Positions 53,022 through 64,000 of a DNA stretch of 64,000 nucleotides are shown piece after piece. Below the pieces are notes generated by a model that saw only the letters and a list, made by a program, of their open reading frames with translations, was not told the origin of the DNA and searched no databases. Position 1 is the first letter of the stretch, and each line of letters opens with the position of its first letter. The stretch is taken from NCBI GenBank assembly GCA_007258455.2, contig VDFB02254964.1:35959-99958 (forward strand), written 5' to 3'. The position numbers were made by a program, and so were the translations under genes. Source of the DNA: Sequoia sempervirens (Eukaryota; Streptophyta; Pinopsida; Cupressales; Cupressaceae).

Positions 53022-55756
53022 TGAAACAACAGAAACATGTGTTCCACCTTTTGGGAGGTGGAACACAAACTAAGTGTTTAGGGACTTAGACATATTTCCC
53101 TCAAGTTTCATTCAAGGAAAACCTAGAGATCTCAATCCGAATGTAGAAAAGGGGGAAGAGATCTTACAATAGGGTTGTCATAGGGTTTGATTAGAGATTA
53201 AAGAGGGGTTCACCTCCAAGCTAAGGCTTGGAAAGACTAATGAAATGCAAGACTTAATGCTAAAACCTAATGCAATGCAAGATTTCACTAAATGATCTAT
53301 AAAAGCATGTAAATCAAAACAGAAAGTTGAGAGATGAAAGGTGCGCACCTGGAAACCTGAAGACGATTGGATGAAGAATTGAAATGCTTAAAACACTAAA
53401 ATTAATGCCTATTGGGACTCATATGCTAGTTTGGGCGATTTAGTCCTAGACTAGGGTTTATGTGCCAAAATTGGAATATGACACTGTATGATATGAAACA
53501 AATGAAATATGGAAAATATGATATACCAGGACTCATGTGCCACAAATGGCATATCAGTCCCACTCAAATTTTTTGGAGGGTTAAGACTTGAATCTACTCT
53601 CATATCTCTACTCTTCCTTCCACACTTCATTTTCAGATCTAAAACCCTGATTTGCAACCTGTAGGTGACTTTTAGTGAAGATGACAACCTTGTGATGACT
53701 TGATGAATTTCTTCAATTTTGCAACCTAATCTTCAAAGGATCTTCAAGCTCCAAGATACCTAGCTTTGCAACCACACATATAGAGAGAGATAAAAACTTG
53801 TTGATTGTTAGAGAATAGGGGTTTTCCTTGGTCAAATCCCTTTTAGGTAATTAAACCAAACGATGAGATAATGAAATAAGGATATGAAACATGAATCATG
53901 GAACATGAAACATGAACAATGATACCTTGAATGATGTCTTGTAAATCTGCAATCTAACATGAAGTGGCCATGAAGGATGTAGATCTAGATCTTGAAATAA
54001 GTGTAGAACAATGCTTAATCTTGGATCTTGAATACAACATCACAACACTATCTCAACAACATGCTTGATGCTTGATAACCTTGACATGTTGATGGATATT
54101 GAATTGCTGCAACAATTGATGAAGAATTCTACCCTTGAATGCTTTAGAAACGCTCTTGTAAACTCTCTTGACACTCTTGTGAAATCTTGTAACCATAAAC
54201 TTGCTAATAAGAATTCTCTCTTGAGAGTCTTAGGTCACTTGTAAACTTTCTAGGTGAAAATGAGTGAACAAACCTTGTATTTATACTTGCTTATTGCAAA
54301 TTTCCTGAAATTACAACACAACAAGCCGACATCAGATCTAGGAGGATAAAATCCCACCAATAATTTGAATTAAATTTGATTTTGGGCCACATGAGACACA
54401 TGTTATAGAAGTGGCGTATGAGTTCTATTAGGCTTAACTATGGGACACATTTTTAAAAAATTCTTAGAATGATGTGAAATCCAGATTGGGGCCCTAAAAC
54501 CTAGGTGGGAATCATATGCCCAAGGTGGCATATGAGTCACAAATCACTAAATTTGATCCAAACAACCTAAAAACACATGAATTATGATTGGATCTTGGTT
54601 TATGACAAGATTATCCTTAGAAAGATGCATTAAGGCTTGTGGATGCAAAATAAAGCTAATTAAAGAATAAAGAAACCGAATTAATAATGACAACCCTAGA
54701 TTAGTGTGAAAGTGTGGTACAACACTTTACAAAACCCTAAATAAGGAATAATTAAGTTCATTTAGTTTACAAGGATCCTAAACTTAATGGGAAGGTGCAA
54801 ATAAATACACTTTACAACATTAAATTAAGGAAAAATTACCCTAAATCCAATGTGAATGTAGAAAATACATTACAACACTAGTTCAAGGCGAGATTGGTTC
54901 CATTTTAATGTTAATAATTCTTATATTGTACCATCTCCAAGAAGGGCATACACTTTTCGTCATTACATCTAGCACCCACTTTAGTGAGACGATGAACCAA
55001 CTTCAAACTCACACTAAAGTAGACATTCAAGAGGGGTCCAAGCATACTAATCTGAATGAAAAAGGATGACAAAGATCAAAGGAGGTAGTCAAGCCCCCAG
55101 GATCCAAGATCCTATGTCAAACCAACAAGCACGAAAGGGCACACACAAGGTGTATGTTGTGTAACATCAAGATACACAAACATGTAATGTCAATAACTAA
55201 AAGAAAGAAAAACAAGAAAAATGAAAGGATATGGATCAAGCCTCAACCGTTTGTCCAATGCAATGTGGATCAGATCTAAGTAGTTTGTCAAAAAATAAAC
55301 ACTCACTCTGAGGCAATTGAACATTGCGATGTTAGCTAGGTGAGTATCCAAAGGGTGGCTCAGTGAGAAAGTCATGCCTCTGTATTGGCTTTTGACCGTA
55401 TAATGATAAAGTCATGCCCACATTTAGGCTTCTCATCATAGGCTAACCATACCACTACTATACCTCCTGATAAATTTGACAAGGTGCCACAAAACAATGA
55501 ACTTGGAGCTTCATGAGGCAAGGAAAGCTTCGTATGCTTGCAACTCATGAACAAACAAGATGGCACCACAAGAAAGAAAAATGTGTTATACAAGGTGGCC
55601 ATATAATGAATGTTGTAAATGTGTAATAGTGTAATGTATGTTCAAAGGGATTTTTCTTAGTTCATGTAAGGTCTCTTCTTAGGGAACATCATTCCTAATG
55701 TCTCCAAGAGAGGACAAGTCAAAGAAATATCACGCTCTCAAAGGAAATCAAACCCA
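53022..55756. mobile_element. Noncoding LTR-type sequence, boundaries incomplete
   Basis: Satellite ends sharply at ...ccttaggttc and new sequence starts TGAAACAACAGAAACATGTG. An 11-bp hairpin lies at 53039-53066 (GTGTTCCACCT ... AGGTGGAACAC). No coding region; frames at 53451, 55190 and 55372 have no motif. It looks like the start of a long LTR, but no duplicate or end was found. Confidence 0.35.
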
Positions 55757-56869
55757 ATGACACTATAGACACTGAAAATTGACCACTTTAGTTTGGTTAA
55801 TTTACCCCCAATTCGAGTAATGTCATATCCTATATATTAATTAAATAATACCCTATTATTTAATTGATATTCATTATCCCTTATCCTTTCATCCTAATTT
55901 ATTTCTTATATCATCTTTAAATCCTAGCCTCAAGTAAATAATTACCTTTAATTATTTACTCCCATCTCTTATCCCTTTCCTCTAAAGAATTAAATAAATA
56001 ATTCTTCTCATGTCACATCCTCCATAACCTTTTTCTAATCCTGATTAATTTGCACAATCCTAGATTAAGGATGTGCACATTCCTAATCCTTGATTAGGGA
56101 GGTGTCACATCCTCCATAAAATGCAAGTGGGTCATTAATCCGGATTACCCACCTAATCATTTGCCTAATATCTCACTTACACAACCTAATCATTGATTAT
56201 CTATCCTAACCTACCCCTTGGTCAACTCTCTCCATCCCCTAAGGAATTTTAATTCCTTTTTGTCTTCCCAAGGTCCTTTTGAGGAATTTTTAATTCCTCT
56301 CTCATCCCCCAAGGAATATTAAATTCCTTTTCTCTTTCCCAAGGAATATTAAATTCCTTTTATCCTTTCCATGTACATTAAAAAGGATTTTTTAATTCCT
56401 TTGGTCAACTCTTGATCTCAACCCTTGATCTTCTTCCTTCTTTCGATCTCTACCGTCCATTTCCTATCTCCAAAGTGCTAAATGACTAACACTTAGCCAT
56501 TTTTCCATTCTCAACCATTCTGAAGCACTCAAGCATTCAACCATATTCAATTACATTCACCCTCTCCATCTCTCAATCATACACTACCATCTTGCATCCA
56601 TAGCCAAATCCACCATCCTTGCATCCAAATCAAGAAAAATCAAGCCATTATGCTGCCAAAATCATCCTAGAGCACACATATCAAGCCATCAACAAGGGAA
56701 AACAACTCCATCAAGCTCAAATAAGGTAAAAATTGGTTTTATTGTCATTTTTAAGTTTGAGCTTCATCTTAAGCCCAATCTTAAGTGTTGTCTTTGGTTT
56801 TTATCTCTTGCTTGCATTTATTGACGGAGAATGGAATGGAATGGATTCGATCTAGTACCTAACTTACAA

Positions 56870-57045
56870 AGGTGAATTTGTAGACGGATAGGTGAATTTG
56901 TGGATGTATAGGAAAATTTATAGATGGATAGGTGAATTTGCTGATGGATAGGAGAATTTGTAGATGGATAGGTGAATTTGCAGATGAATAGGTGAATTTG
57001 CAGACAGATAGGCAAATTTACAGATGGATAGGTGAATTTGAGAAT
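56870..57045 (+). repeat. 20-bp minisatellite, almost nine copies
   Basis: Consensus about AGGTGAATTTGCAGATGGAT, eight full units from 56870 to 57029 plus a partial one, with one to four changes per unit. A 92-codon minus-strand frame over it is a by-product. Confidence 0.92.
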
Positions 57046-57663
57046 AGGAAAATCTGCTAACGGGTGAACCTGCTCCTTATAGAGGCAATCTTGCAACCTT
57101 TACAGAGGAAAATCCGCCCTCCACAGGGGTGAATATGAGGTATTCTAGAACCTTTAATTTTTTGATTTGAGCTTCAATTTGATTTCGGTTTTAGGCATTA
57201 ATTAGCTAACTTGTTTGTCTGTGATGGTCGTATCTTAGTAAAAATTTGCACAGCTTGTCTCCCACACTTGTCCAAGACTGAAGTATTAAAACTACTAATT
57301 TATCTTCTCCAAGATGATCGGTCAAAGACCCTTAGTTTAGCTTTGTCTGTGTATTTTTCACACTAATTTAGGCACACATAGATTAATTAAAGGGTCAATT
57401 TACTTTGTTTGTTGTGTTTGGGAGTAAGCTGTTGATGTATCCACTCCCCTTGCATCTTTCGATGATCCTGGGTGATGAGAAATAACAATTTTCTCTAGTC
57501 CAATCCAGCCTACCTAGGAGGTGCTAGTTCTTCTAAGCTCTCCCATTGCACTACGTGTGAGCCTAGGGACCAATCGAAACGTCTAGTATCTTCTTCCCTT
57601 AGCGAGACGTGTTTGGGATTTCATCACTTGGGAGACGATCCCAACCATGTGTTACTAGCGAGG

Positions 57664-57671
57664 TATATAAA
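57664..57671 (+). promoter_or_regulatory. TATA-like box (TATATAAA)
   Basis: In the context gaggtatataaaggggggat, the only strong TATA-type sequence in this LTR-like region; a possible retrotransposon promoter. Confidence 0.45.
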
Positions 57672-58369
57672 GGGGGGATAGTTAAAGTTGTACCCCAATC
57701 CAGTCACATCGTGTTTAGCAAAGTGTCAAAGCTAGGGTGATACCTAGATAAGACATACAGGGTTGGTCTGAGTTTCTAGTACCTTGTTGGGGCTCCCAAT
57801 CCATGCTTGTGATGGGTTGGTGTTGATGGTTGTGCCTCACATACCTAGTGTATATCAAGGATGCACGAGATAGCATGTTTATCCTAGATAGTGACCCGTG
57901 TTTTAGCTATGGCTTAGTGTAGTGTAGGGGATGCACACCATACCCTGAAGTTACTCACCATGTACTCCCTTGGGTTGAGATAGAAATCCTCATGGTGGAC
58001 TATGATAGTCCTCGAGAGAGAGAGTGAAGGTGAGCCCGTGGCATCTATTGATGACCATGTTCCACTAGAATGCTAGCTATCTACCTTTGCGAGAAATGGT
58101 GATCCAAAGAACCACCCTGATATCATGGAGTATTAACCTTGGGTTGTCCACCCAAGGTGGTGGGCCTACATCAAGTTTGTAAACCCTTCATACTAATTTT
58201 AGGATTGTGTTGTCTGGAGTGTTTTCTTGTGTGATACCAGTGCTTGTTGTCAATCCAATTCACTCCAACCTTCTATTTTTTGTTTGTTGTGTTTTTGTCC
58301 TTTTTCATAGTCTGCCCCTGCCTTCAGTGGAAAGTTCATTTCTCATAGGGAAAAACTTGCATTGTGGAT

Positions 58370-59330
58370 AGGCAATCCTACCCTGTAAAGGGCGATTTCA
58401 CATCTACGTCCAGTCTAGGTCATCCATTAGGTGAGTTCATCTTTTTCAGAGGTGAATTTTCCTATGGGTCCCCTTCTTAGGTGACCCTATGTCTACCTGT
58501 TTCTTGGAATATACGAGTCTTCCTAGCCCTTAGGTGATTTTGCATCTGGTCTATATCCTTCAAGTCTGCATGTTCCCCTAGAATAGGAAATTTTTTCTTC
58601 TCCTTAGGCGATCTTGTGTCCTATCCGTGTCATTCAAGTCTGCCTATTCTATCAAAATAGGTGATCTTACTACTTGCTTGGGAAATCCTGTGTTTGGTCT
58701 ATGTCACCTCCGTCTGCTTGTTCCCTGAATAGGTGATCCTATCATCTTCCTAGGCAATTCCGCATCCCTGTCTCTTAGTCCTCTGTCCATACATCCTCTA
58801 GAATAAGTGAACCTATTTTTCCCAGGGGCAATCCTACGTCTAGTTCGTACCATCTCCATTTGTACCTCCCTTAGAATAGGTGAACTTACTTTCTAGGAAA
58901 TCTTGTGTTTGAGTCTATATCCTCTCATTTGTACATCTTCCTAGATAGGAAATTCTCCTTCTTTCTCTGGTGATCTTGCACACCCCTTCTATACAGTCAG
59001 TCTACATAGGTGATCCTACATCCCAGATAGCTGATTTTGCAAATCATGTCCGCTTGTTCCCTTTTGGCATATAAAATATTTAGGCAATCCTAAATTTAGA
59101 AAGGCAATCATGTCTGATAGTTGCGCGATCCCATACCTATATAGGAGAATTTGTCTTGTGAGTATACCTATTTATTTTGCATCCCTAGATATAGGTGAAC
59201 TTGAGTCTCAGATAGGCGAAGTCGCTTAACACAAAGACAAATCCGTTGTCCCAAGATAGGTGAAGTTGTCACTTGGACAGACAAATTTGAGCTACACAAA
59301 GGCGTATGCGTTGTCCATACAAAATCCAGA
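58370..59330 (+). repeat. Diverged repeat of TAGGTGATCCT/GGCAATCCTG phrases
   Basis: Phrases such as taggtgatcct, aggcaatcct, taggtgaacttac and gtctgc-tgttcccta recur about every 60-100 bp with strong decay. They share the aggtgaa/gat core with the 20-bp minisatellite at 56870. Confidence 0.5.
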
Positions 59331-60031
59331 GAATTAACCCTCTTGGTCACTGAAAGCTTATCATTTCCCAAGTCCTTTGCCATAATAGAAAAAATTATCA
59401 TCATTCATCTGCCCGTAATTTTCATTTTAATCCATTTACATTTTTTGAAAGCCATTGAATCCTTAGTCAAATCATATAGGTTCATCATAGGACATCCCTA
59501 GATTGCATATCAATCATCGATTCATCAATCAAAATCTCTTAGGATTTTTTTTTATGGGCCATTATCCAAGTTGACTTAGGTTTCTAATCTTGATCATCAT
59601 CAATCACACTTAGGATTGTTATTTGTCCTGAGTCAATAATCATCCACGACCCAATCAATCTACTTCCATCTTGAGGTAGATTCAGTGTCGTAATAATCCT
59701 TTTCACAATCCAATCTAGTCATCAACATCATACATCATCTAGTTAAACCCTTGAGCTTGGTTTAAAGTTTATCCCATCACATCCTTCAACCATCCTCATC
59801 CGAGCTTCAATCCAATCCTAATATGAGCTTAAATCAAATCCCAAGCTGAGCTTAATATACATCCCAATATGAGCTTTAGCCCATCAATATCCAAGATCTT
59901 TTGATATCAAAAAAAATATTATGACCCCTTCTTCCATGTTCTTCTAATCCATTCTATTTATCTTTTCATCATCTCTCCTTTTCTTCTAATCATCTATTCT
60001 CATATTTTCAATCCATATCCATCTGATTCAA

Positions 60032-60820
60032 GGGTATGCGCAGGATCATGATGGGACAAAAAGTGGCAATATGATGGGTATGTGGCTGACAACCTTTTTT
60101 TACCCAAATTTGGTGAAAGGAAAAGGGTTTTTAAAGGAGATTCTAAGCTTTCCACCAATATACATTATGGTTTACTTTGAATTTAATAAGTAATTATTAT
60201 TCATTTTTTATTCAAATTACGACTAAAGTCTCGATTGATAGATTGATTGAAAAAAATTATAGCTTTCAAATGGTATCACATTTTTTGAATCCAAAACATG
60301 CGTCACATTCTATGCTTCACATACTATAGGATTAAAAAAATAAAAAAAGAATTACATGAATTTTTGACCAAGTTATGGTGGTCATACATACGAGTTTTTA
60401 TATTTTTTAAAAGTTATAATAAAAAATTCATAATTAATTATTTACTTGGAAAAAAATACAAAAACATATGCATCACATTGTGACATGAAGTCCCCTACTT
60501 ATATATAAAATATTATAAAAAATATTATCATTTTATTGTGGTTTCGTAAGTGGTATTCTATTGCATACCTACTTTATTTTTCCCCGAATTTAAGTACTAC
60601 TACATTGAAATTTCAAATTTTCACCAAATAGATTTTTTTTCTAAACAAACATAATAGTTTAGAAACTACATTCAATTTGCTACAGATTCTATTCTTACAT
60701 ATTTTTAAAATAATATAGATAACTTATTCAAATTTTTATGTCAAGTTGCCTAACTCTGATTTTTCTAATTTTTTGGCCACTTAAGGGCCTATTTTTTCCA
60801 TGATGATCCTGCACATACCC
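60032..60820 (+). mobile_element. Element Z1 (789 bp TIR element, TSD TCAA)
   Basis: Starts GGGTATGCGCAGGATCATGA and ends ATGATCCTGCACATACCC, terminal inverted repeats of about 20 bp or more. TCAA flanks it on both sides (60028-60031 and 60821-60824). It aligns along its whole length with Z2 in inverted orientation. AT-rich; the 61-codon frame at 60298 is unsupported, so it is nonautonomous. Confidence 0.9.
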
Positions 60821-61142
60821 TCAACGTCATGAATCCTTATCCTTCACCAATGCAACCAAAAGTAGTAGTCAAGGGGAACCCCAATTATTTTGATGATGAT
60901 AATGAAAGTCTTGTTGATCAAGATGAGTATGATATGGATCCCTTTGATGCTATCATTTCTATAAGCTTTCTTCAACTTTCATCCAAAATCTAATCAACCA
61001 TCCAAGCTATCCCATAATGCCTTCATCCAAACCTACTAGAAATCCTTATGCTACCTTTGACGAGGGATATCCATTATCTTCCTCATCCACATCTTCAACA
61101 TATCCTTCGTCTACATCTTTCTCTTATCCAACATCCATATCT

Positions 61143-61466
61143 TCTTATCCCAATCATCTATCCCAATACTCCTACCTCAATCCACCATCCCAATCTTCCC
61201 ATCCTAATGCAACATCCACATCTTCTTATCCCAACCCTATATCCCAATACTCCTACCTCAATCCACCATCCCAATCTTCCCATCCTAATCCAACATCCAC
61301 GTCTTCTTATCCCAATCATCTGCCCCAATACTCCTACATCAACCCACCATCCCAATCTTCCCATCCTAATCCAACATCCACATCTTATTATCTTAATCCA
61401 CTATCCCAATATTCCTACCTTAATCCATCATCCCAATCTTCCCATTCTAATCCTACATCCCCATCC
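61143..61466 (+). repeat. 81-bp coding tandem repeat, four good copies
   Basis: Units start at 61143, 61224, 61305 and 61386 and encode SYPNxxSQYSYLNPPSQSSH plus a short PNxTSTS tail (27 residues). Degenerate copies continue to about 61620. Because the unit is a multiple of three, copy number can change without losing the frame. Confidence 0.88.
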
Positions 61467-62373
61467 TCCTATCCTAGTCCAACATCCATATCTTCCCACT
61501 TTAATCCACTGTCTCAATATTCCTATCTTAATTCCCCATCCACTTTCTCCAACATCAATCCACCATCCATGTCTTCATATCCTAATCCACCATCCCAATA
61601 CTCCTACCTTAATCCTCCATCTAATCTTGATCCCCCCACCAGTCCTAATCCTCTACCTACCCTTACTCCTGCACCTAATCTCATTCCTCCGTCTAAACCT
61701 AATCCACCAATCCATAATCCTAGTCCTCCATCCATTCATAATCCTTCATCTATTCCCACCACACTATCTAAGCCTACAATATACAAGTATCTCACTCTAG
61801 ATGTCATCCAAGGACTCATGACAAAGAATACATCCTCAACTCCACATCTTGATGTTGCAAAGCCATTCCATCCCAATCCATCATACATGGTCATTAGTGA
61901 TGAGACCCTTCTCCATACCACACCTATTATTACTATTACCACCCCTAGCACCAACCAAACCATTGAGACCATCAAACCCACCAAATCCATTGAATCCCCA
62001 TCTTCTACTCCTAGATCCACCCAATCCATTGAAGACACCCAAATCCAATCCACTCCTTCCACTACTAGTATCACTGAAATCCATTCCTATGAACTTCATG
62101 AATCCTCCATCCTTCCATCTCCCCTACTTAAGGAGTCCCTCCAACACTCCATCATCATTCCTCCCACACATGATGGGTCATGCCAAGAGCTTGATCCAAA
62201 GCATACCAACATATCCCCTCCACATCAAGATCCTCCCATCCCATCCACTCCATCTCAAGATCATACCAGCTCATCCACTCCATCCCATGATCCCCTTCTA
62301 AATAAAGATCTTACCATTACAACTGATCCCCCTCATGATTCCTTATCACCTCCTCCTCTAAACATAGAACATA

Positions 62374-63181
62374 GGGTATGTGCAGGATCATCATGGAAAA
62401 AACAGGCCCTTAAGTGGCAAAAAATTTAGAAAAATCAGAGTTAGGCAACTTGATGTAAAAATTTGAATAAGTTATCTCTATTATTTTAAAAATATGTAAG
62501 AATAAAATCTATAGAAATTTAAATGTAGTTTCTAAACTACTAGGTTTATTTTAAAAAGAAATCTATTTTTATGAAAATTTGAAATTTCAATGCTATAAGC
62601 ATTCTAAATTTCGTGGAAAATAAGTGGTGTCTGCTCCATCACCCTAACCACAATAAAATAATAATATTTTTTTATAAGTAAGATTTTAGATAAGCAAGTA
62701 GAGTGACCTCATGTCTCGATGTGATGTATATTTTTGGTAATTTTTTTCTAAGTAAATAATTAATTATGAATTTTTTAATTACAACTTTTAAAAATATAAA
62801 AATCGCGGGTGGTCTAACCAATCTTAAATTGGTCAAAACTTCATGAAATTCAATTTTTCTTTTTTTAATCCTATATTATGTGAAACATGGAATGTGACGC
62901 ATGTTTTGGATTCAAAAAATGTGATACGGTTTGAAAGCTATAGATGTTTTTCAATCGACCTATCAATCAGGACTTTAGTTGTAATTCAAATAGAAAATGA
63001 ATAATAATTACTTATTAAATTCAAAGTAAAGCATAATTTATATGGGTGGAAAGCTGAGAATCTCCTTTAAAAACCCTTTTCGTTTCATCAATTTTAGGTA
63101 AAAAAGAATTCGCCAGCCACATACCCTATAAATTCCCATCATATTGCCACTTTTTGGCCCATCATGATCCTACACATACCC
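62374..63181 (-). mobile_element. Element Z2 (808 bp TIR element, TSD CATA) inside the gypsy-like ORF
   Basis: Starts GGGTATGTGCAGGATCATCA and ends ATGATCCTACACATACCC. CATA flanks it on both sides (62370-62373 and 63182-63185). Inverted relative to Z1. Removal of 62374-63185 restores the interrupted reading frame, supporting both the ends and the 4-bp duplication. No transposase inside. Confidence 0.93.
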
Positions 63182-63730
63182 CATACCATCCCATCATCTT
63201 CATCTCATGATCCTTCATCGCCACCTAACCATACCATCCCAACACCATGCTTATATCCCCTTGGTACTCTTACATTCGTTAGTGGTTTTCTTGTAGAAGA
63301 GGAACCAAGCATATAAACCACCCATCCTCCTTCACCTAATAATGGAATCACATCATGCTTGCAAAGTAACAAGCATCCTACCATAGATTGAATGCTCAAG
63401 AGCATGAACTATCAAGGAAAAGGTTTAGGCATTCATGAGAAAGGTATTTTAGAGCTCATCCATGTCAAAGAAAATCCACGTGCACAAGGTCTTGGATATG
63501 TATCTCAAGTCTCACAATCCAAAAATGTTGGTACAACCTCCATACATCCTCAACGATCCTCTTCCAGGAGAATAATAGGCTCTTCCAATCACTCTACCAA
63601 ACCATTCATTTCCATTCCCCCCTTCTCCATCATATTACCTCAAGACAACCATCCATATTCCTCCTTCATCCTCCAAATCCATTTTGGGTCCTTATGTCCC
63701 TCCATCCACCATCACACATCCTCCAAGTAC

Positions 63731-64000
63731 TAAGTCCATTTTGGGCCCTTATATTCCAAAATCACCTCCTCCCTCTTGTCCTATTCATCCTTTTATCCAT
63801 CCATCACCTATCCATATCACCCATCATAAAAATCCCACTCTCATGTTCTCCAATTAGGATCAACAAAGGCATGTACCTACACTTCCTCCATCACTCCATT
63901 CATGTTTCCTCCACATCATCCATCTCCTCATACCCATCCCATTTCTATTAAAAGCACTTTGGATGCCAAAGTAAAAATGCATAAATCTAAACATCCACAT
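63731..64000 (+). other. Continuation of the Pro/Ser-rich retroelement remnant
   Basis: In a shifted frame the phrase KSILGPY-P occurs twice (about 63678 and 63732), continuing the repetitive coding style. It is decayed and cut by the window end. Confidence 0.4.

Larger units (their letters stand above)
55757..60031 (+). mobile_element. Probable LTR/leader region of the Ty3/gypsy-like element to the right
   Basis: Starts with LTR-like wording (tgacactatagacactgaaa), has a TATA-like box (57664-57671) and two repeat arrays, and contains no gene. It is followed by the gag/G-patch pseudogene in the same orientation. The link between them is inferred; no second LTR is in the window. Confidence 0.4.
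60829..63730 (+). pseudogene. Ty3/gypsy-like polyprotein remnant: Pro/Ser/Tyr-rich region plus G-patch
   Basis: Decayed retrotransposon coding region. It opens with an acidic segment (60829-60993, MNPYPSPMQPKVVVKGNPNY then DDDNESLVDQDEYD). After a frame change a long frame from 61017 carries a Pro/Ser/Tyr-rich repeat region and a Thr/Pro/His-rich part. Z2 interrupts it at 62374; deleting Z2 and one CATA makes EH run straight into TIPSSSSHDPSSPP. It then reads LGTLTFVSGFLVEEEPSI, stops at TAA (63316-63318) and TGA (63388-63390), and in the same frame MLKSMNYQGKGLGIHEKGIL, a G-patch motif as found next to the protease/reverse-transcriptase region of some plant Ty3/gypsy elements. The window ends before any reverse transcriptase. 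A cellular G-patch gene is less likely because of the repeats and decay. Confidence 0.65.

Noticed and set aside
56818..57096. 92-codon minus-strand frame with IHLSIYKF-type repeats
   Set aside because: Direct product of the 20-bp minisatellite.
61048..62301. Second and third open frames overlapping the Pro/Ser/Tyr-rich region on both strands
   Set aside because: Shadows of the repeat; the 61017 frame is the one restored when Z2 is removed and the one that reaches the G-patch.

Overview
The window is nuclear DNA from a plant with a large, transposon-rich genome. Three spliced plant-type aldo-keto reductase genes have canonical GT/AG introns, and almost everything else is nested transposable elements, old repeats and AT-rich noncoding DNA. 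A gymnosperm would fit this picture, but that is an inference and no single sequence proves it. I saw no bacterial, organellar, CRISPR, tRNA or rRNA feature.

Left third (1261-19303): a nest of DNA transposons. A ~17 kb Mutator-like element, called X here (2205-19150), is bounded by long terminal inverted repeats whose outermost 72 bases are identical and by a perfect 9-bp target duplication (CAAAATGTG). It carries a spliced MULE/SWIM transposase gene (9581-14504), a telomere-like repeat block (6460-7110) and a 1.9 kb GA-rich block. X sits inside an older ~1.1 kb element of a second family, called Y (halves at 1261-2204 and 19160-19299). A second Y copy (11510-12514) has jumped into an exon of X's transposase. 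Removing that copy with one 4-bp duplication restores the reading frame.

Middle (19300-36040): noncoding DNA, LINE-like remnants on the minus strand (22312-24779), then three tandem ~4 kb units, each with one five-exon aldo-keto reductase gene of the perakine reductase/AKR13-like type. All three keep the catalytic tetrad but have three different C-termini: an intact-looking one (gene 2), a frameshifted and extended one (gene 1), and one cut short by a TAG (gene 3).

Right half (36045-64000): a degenerate satellite (blocks at 36715, 39061 and 52798) is split by a probable 1.67 kb solo LTR with a 5-bp duplication and by a ~13.3 kb insertion. The insertion contains W, a minus-strand LTR retrotransposon with ~4.5 kb LTRs, a readable primer-binding site and only a decayed gag-like coding region with no pol. 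Beyond it lie other LTR-type sequences and a Ty3/gypsy-like polyprotein remnant rich in Pro/Ser/Tyr with a G-patch motif (60829-63730). Two inverted copies of a third TIR family, Z (60032-60820 and 62374-63181), each with a perfect 4-bp target duplication, lie beside and inside it; removing the second restores the host reading frame.

The strongest candidate for something undescribed is the Y/Z group: four insertions, all with GGGT...ACCC termini and 4-bp target duplications (AACT, AGTC/AATC, TCAA, CATA). No transposase for them is visible here.
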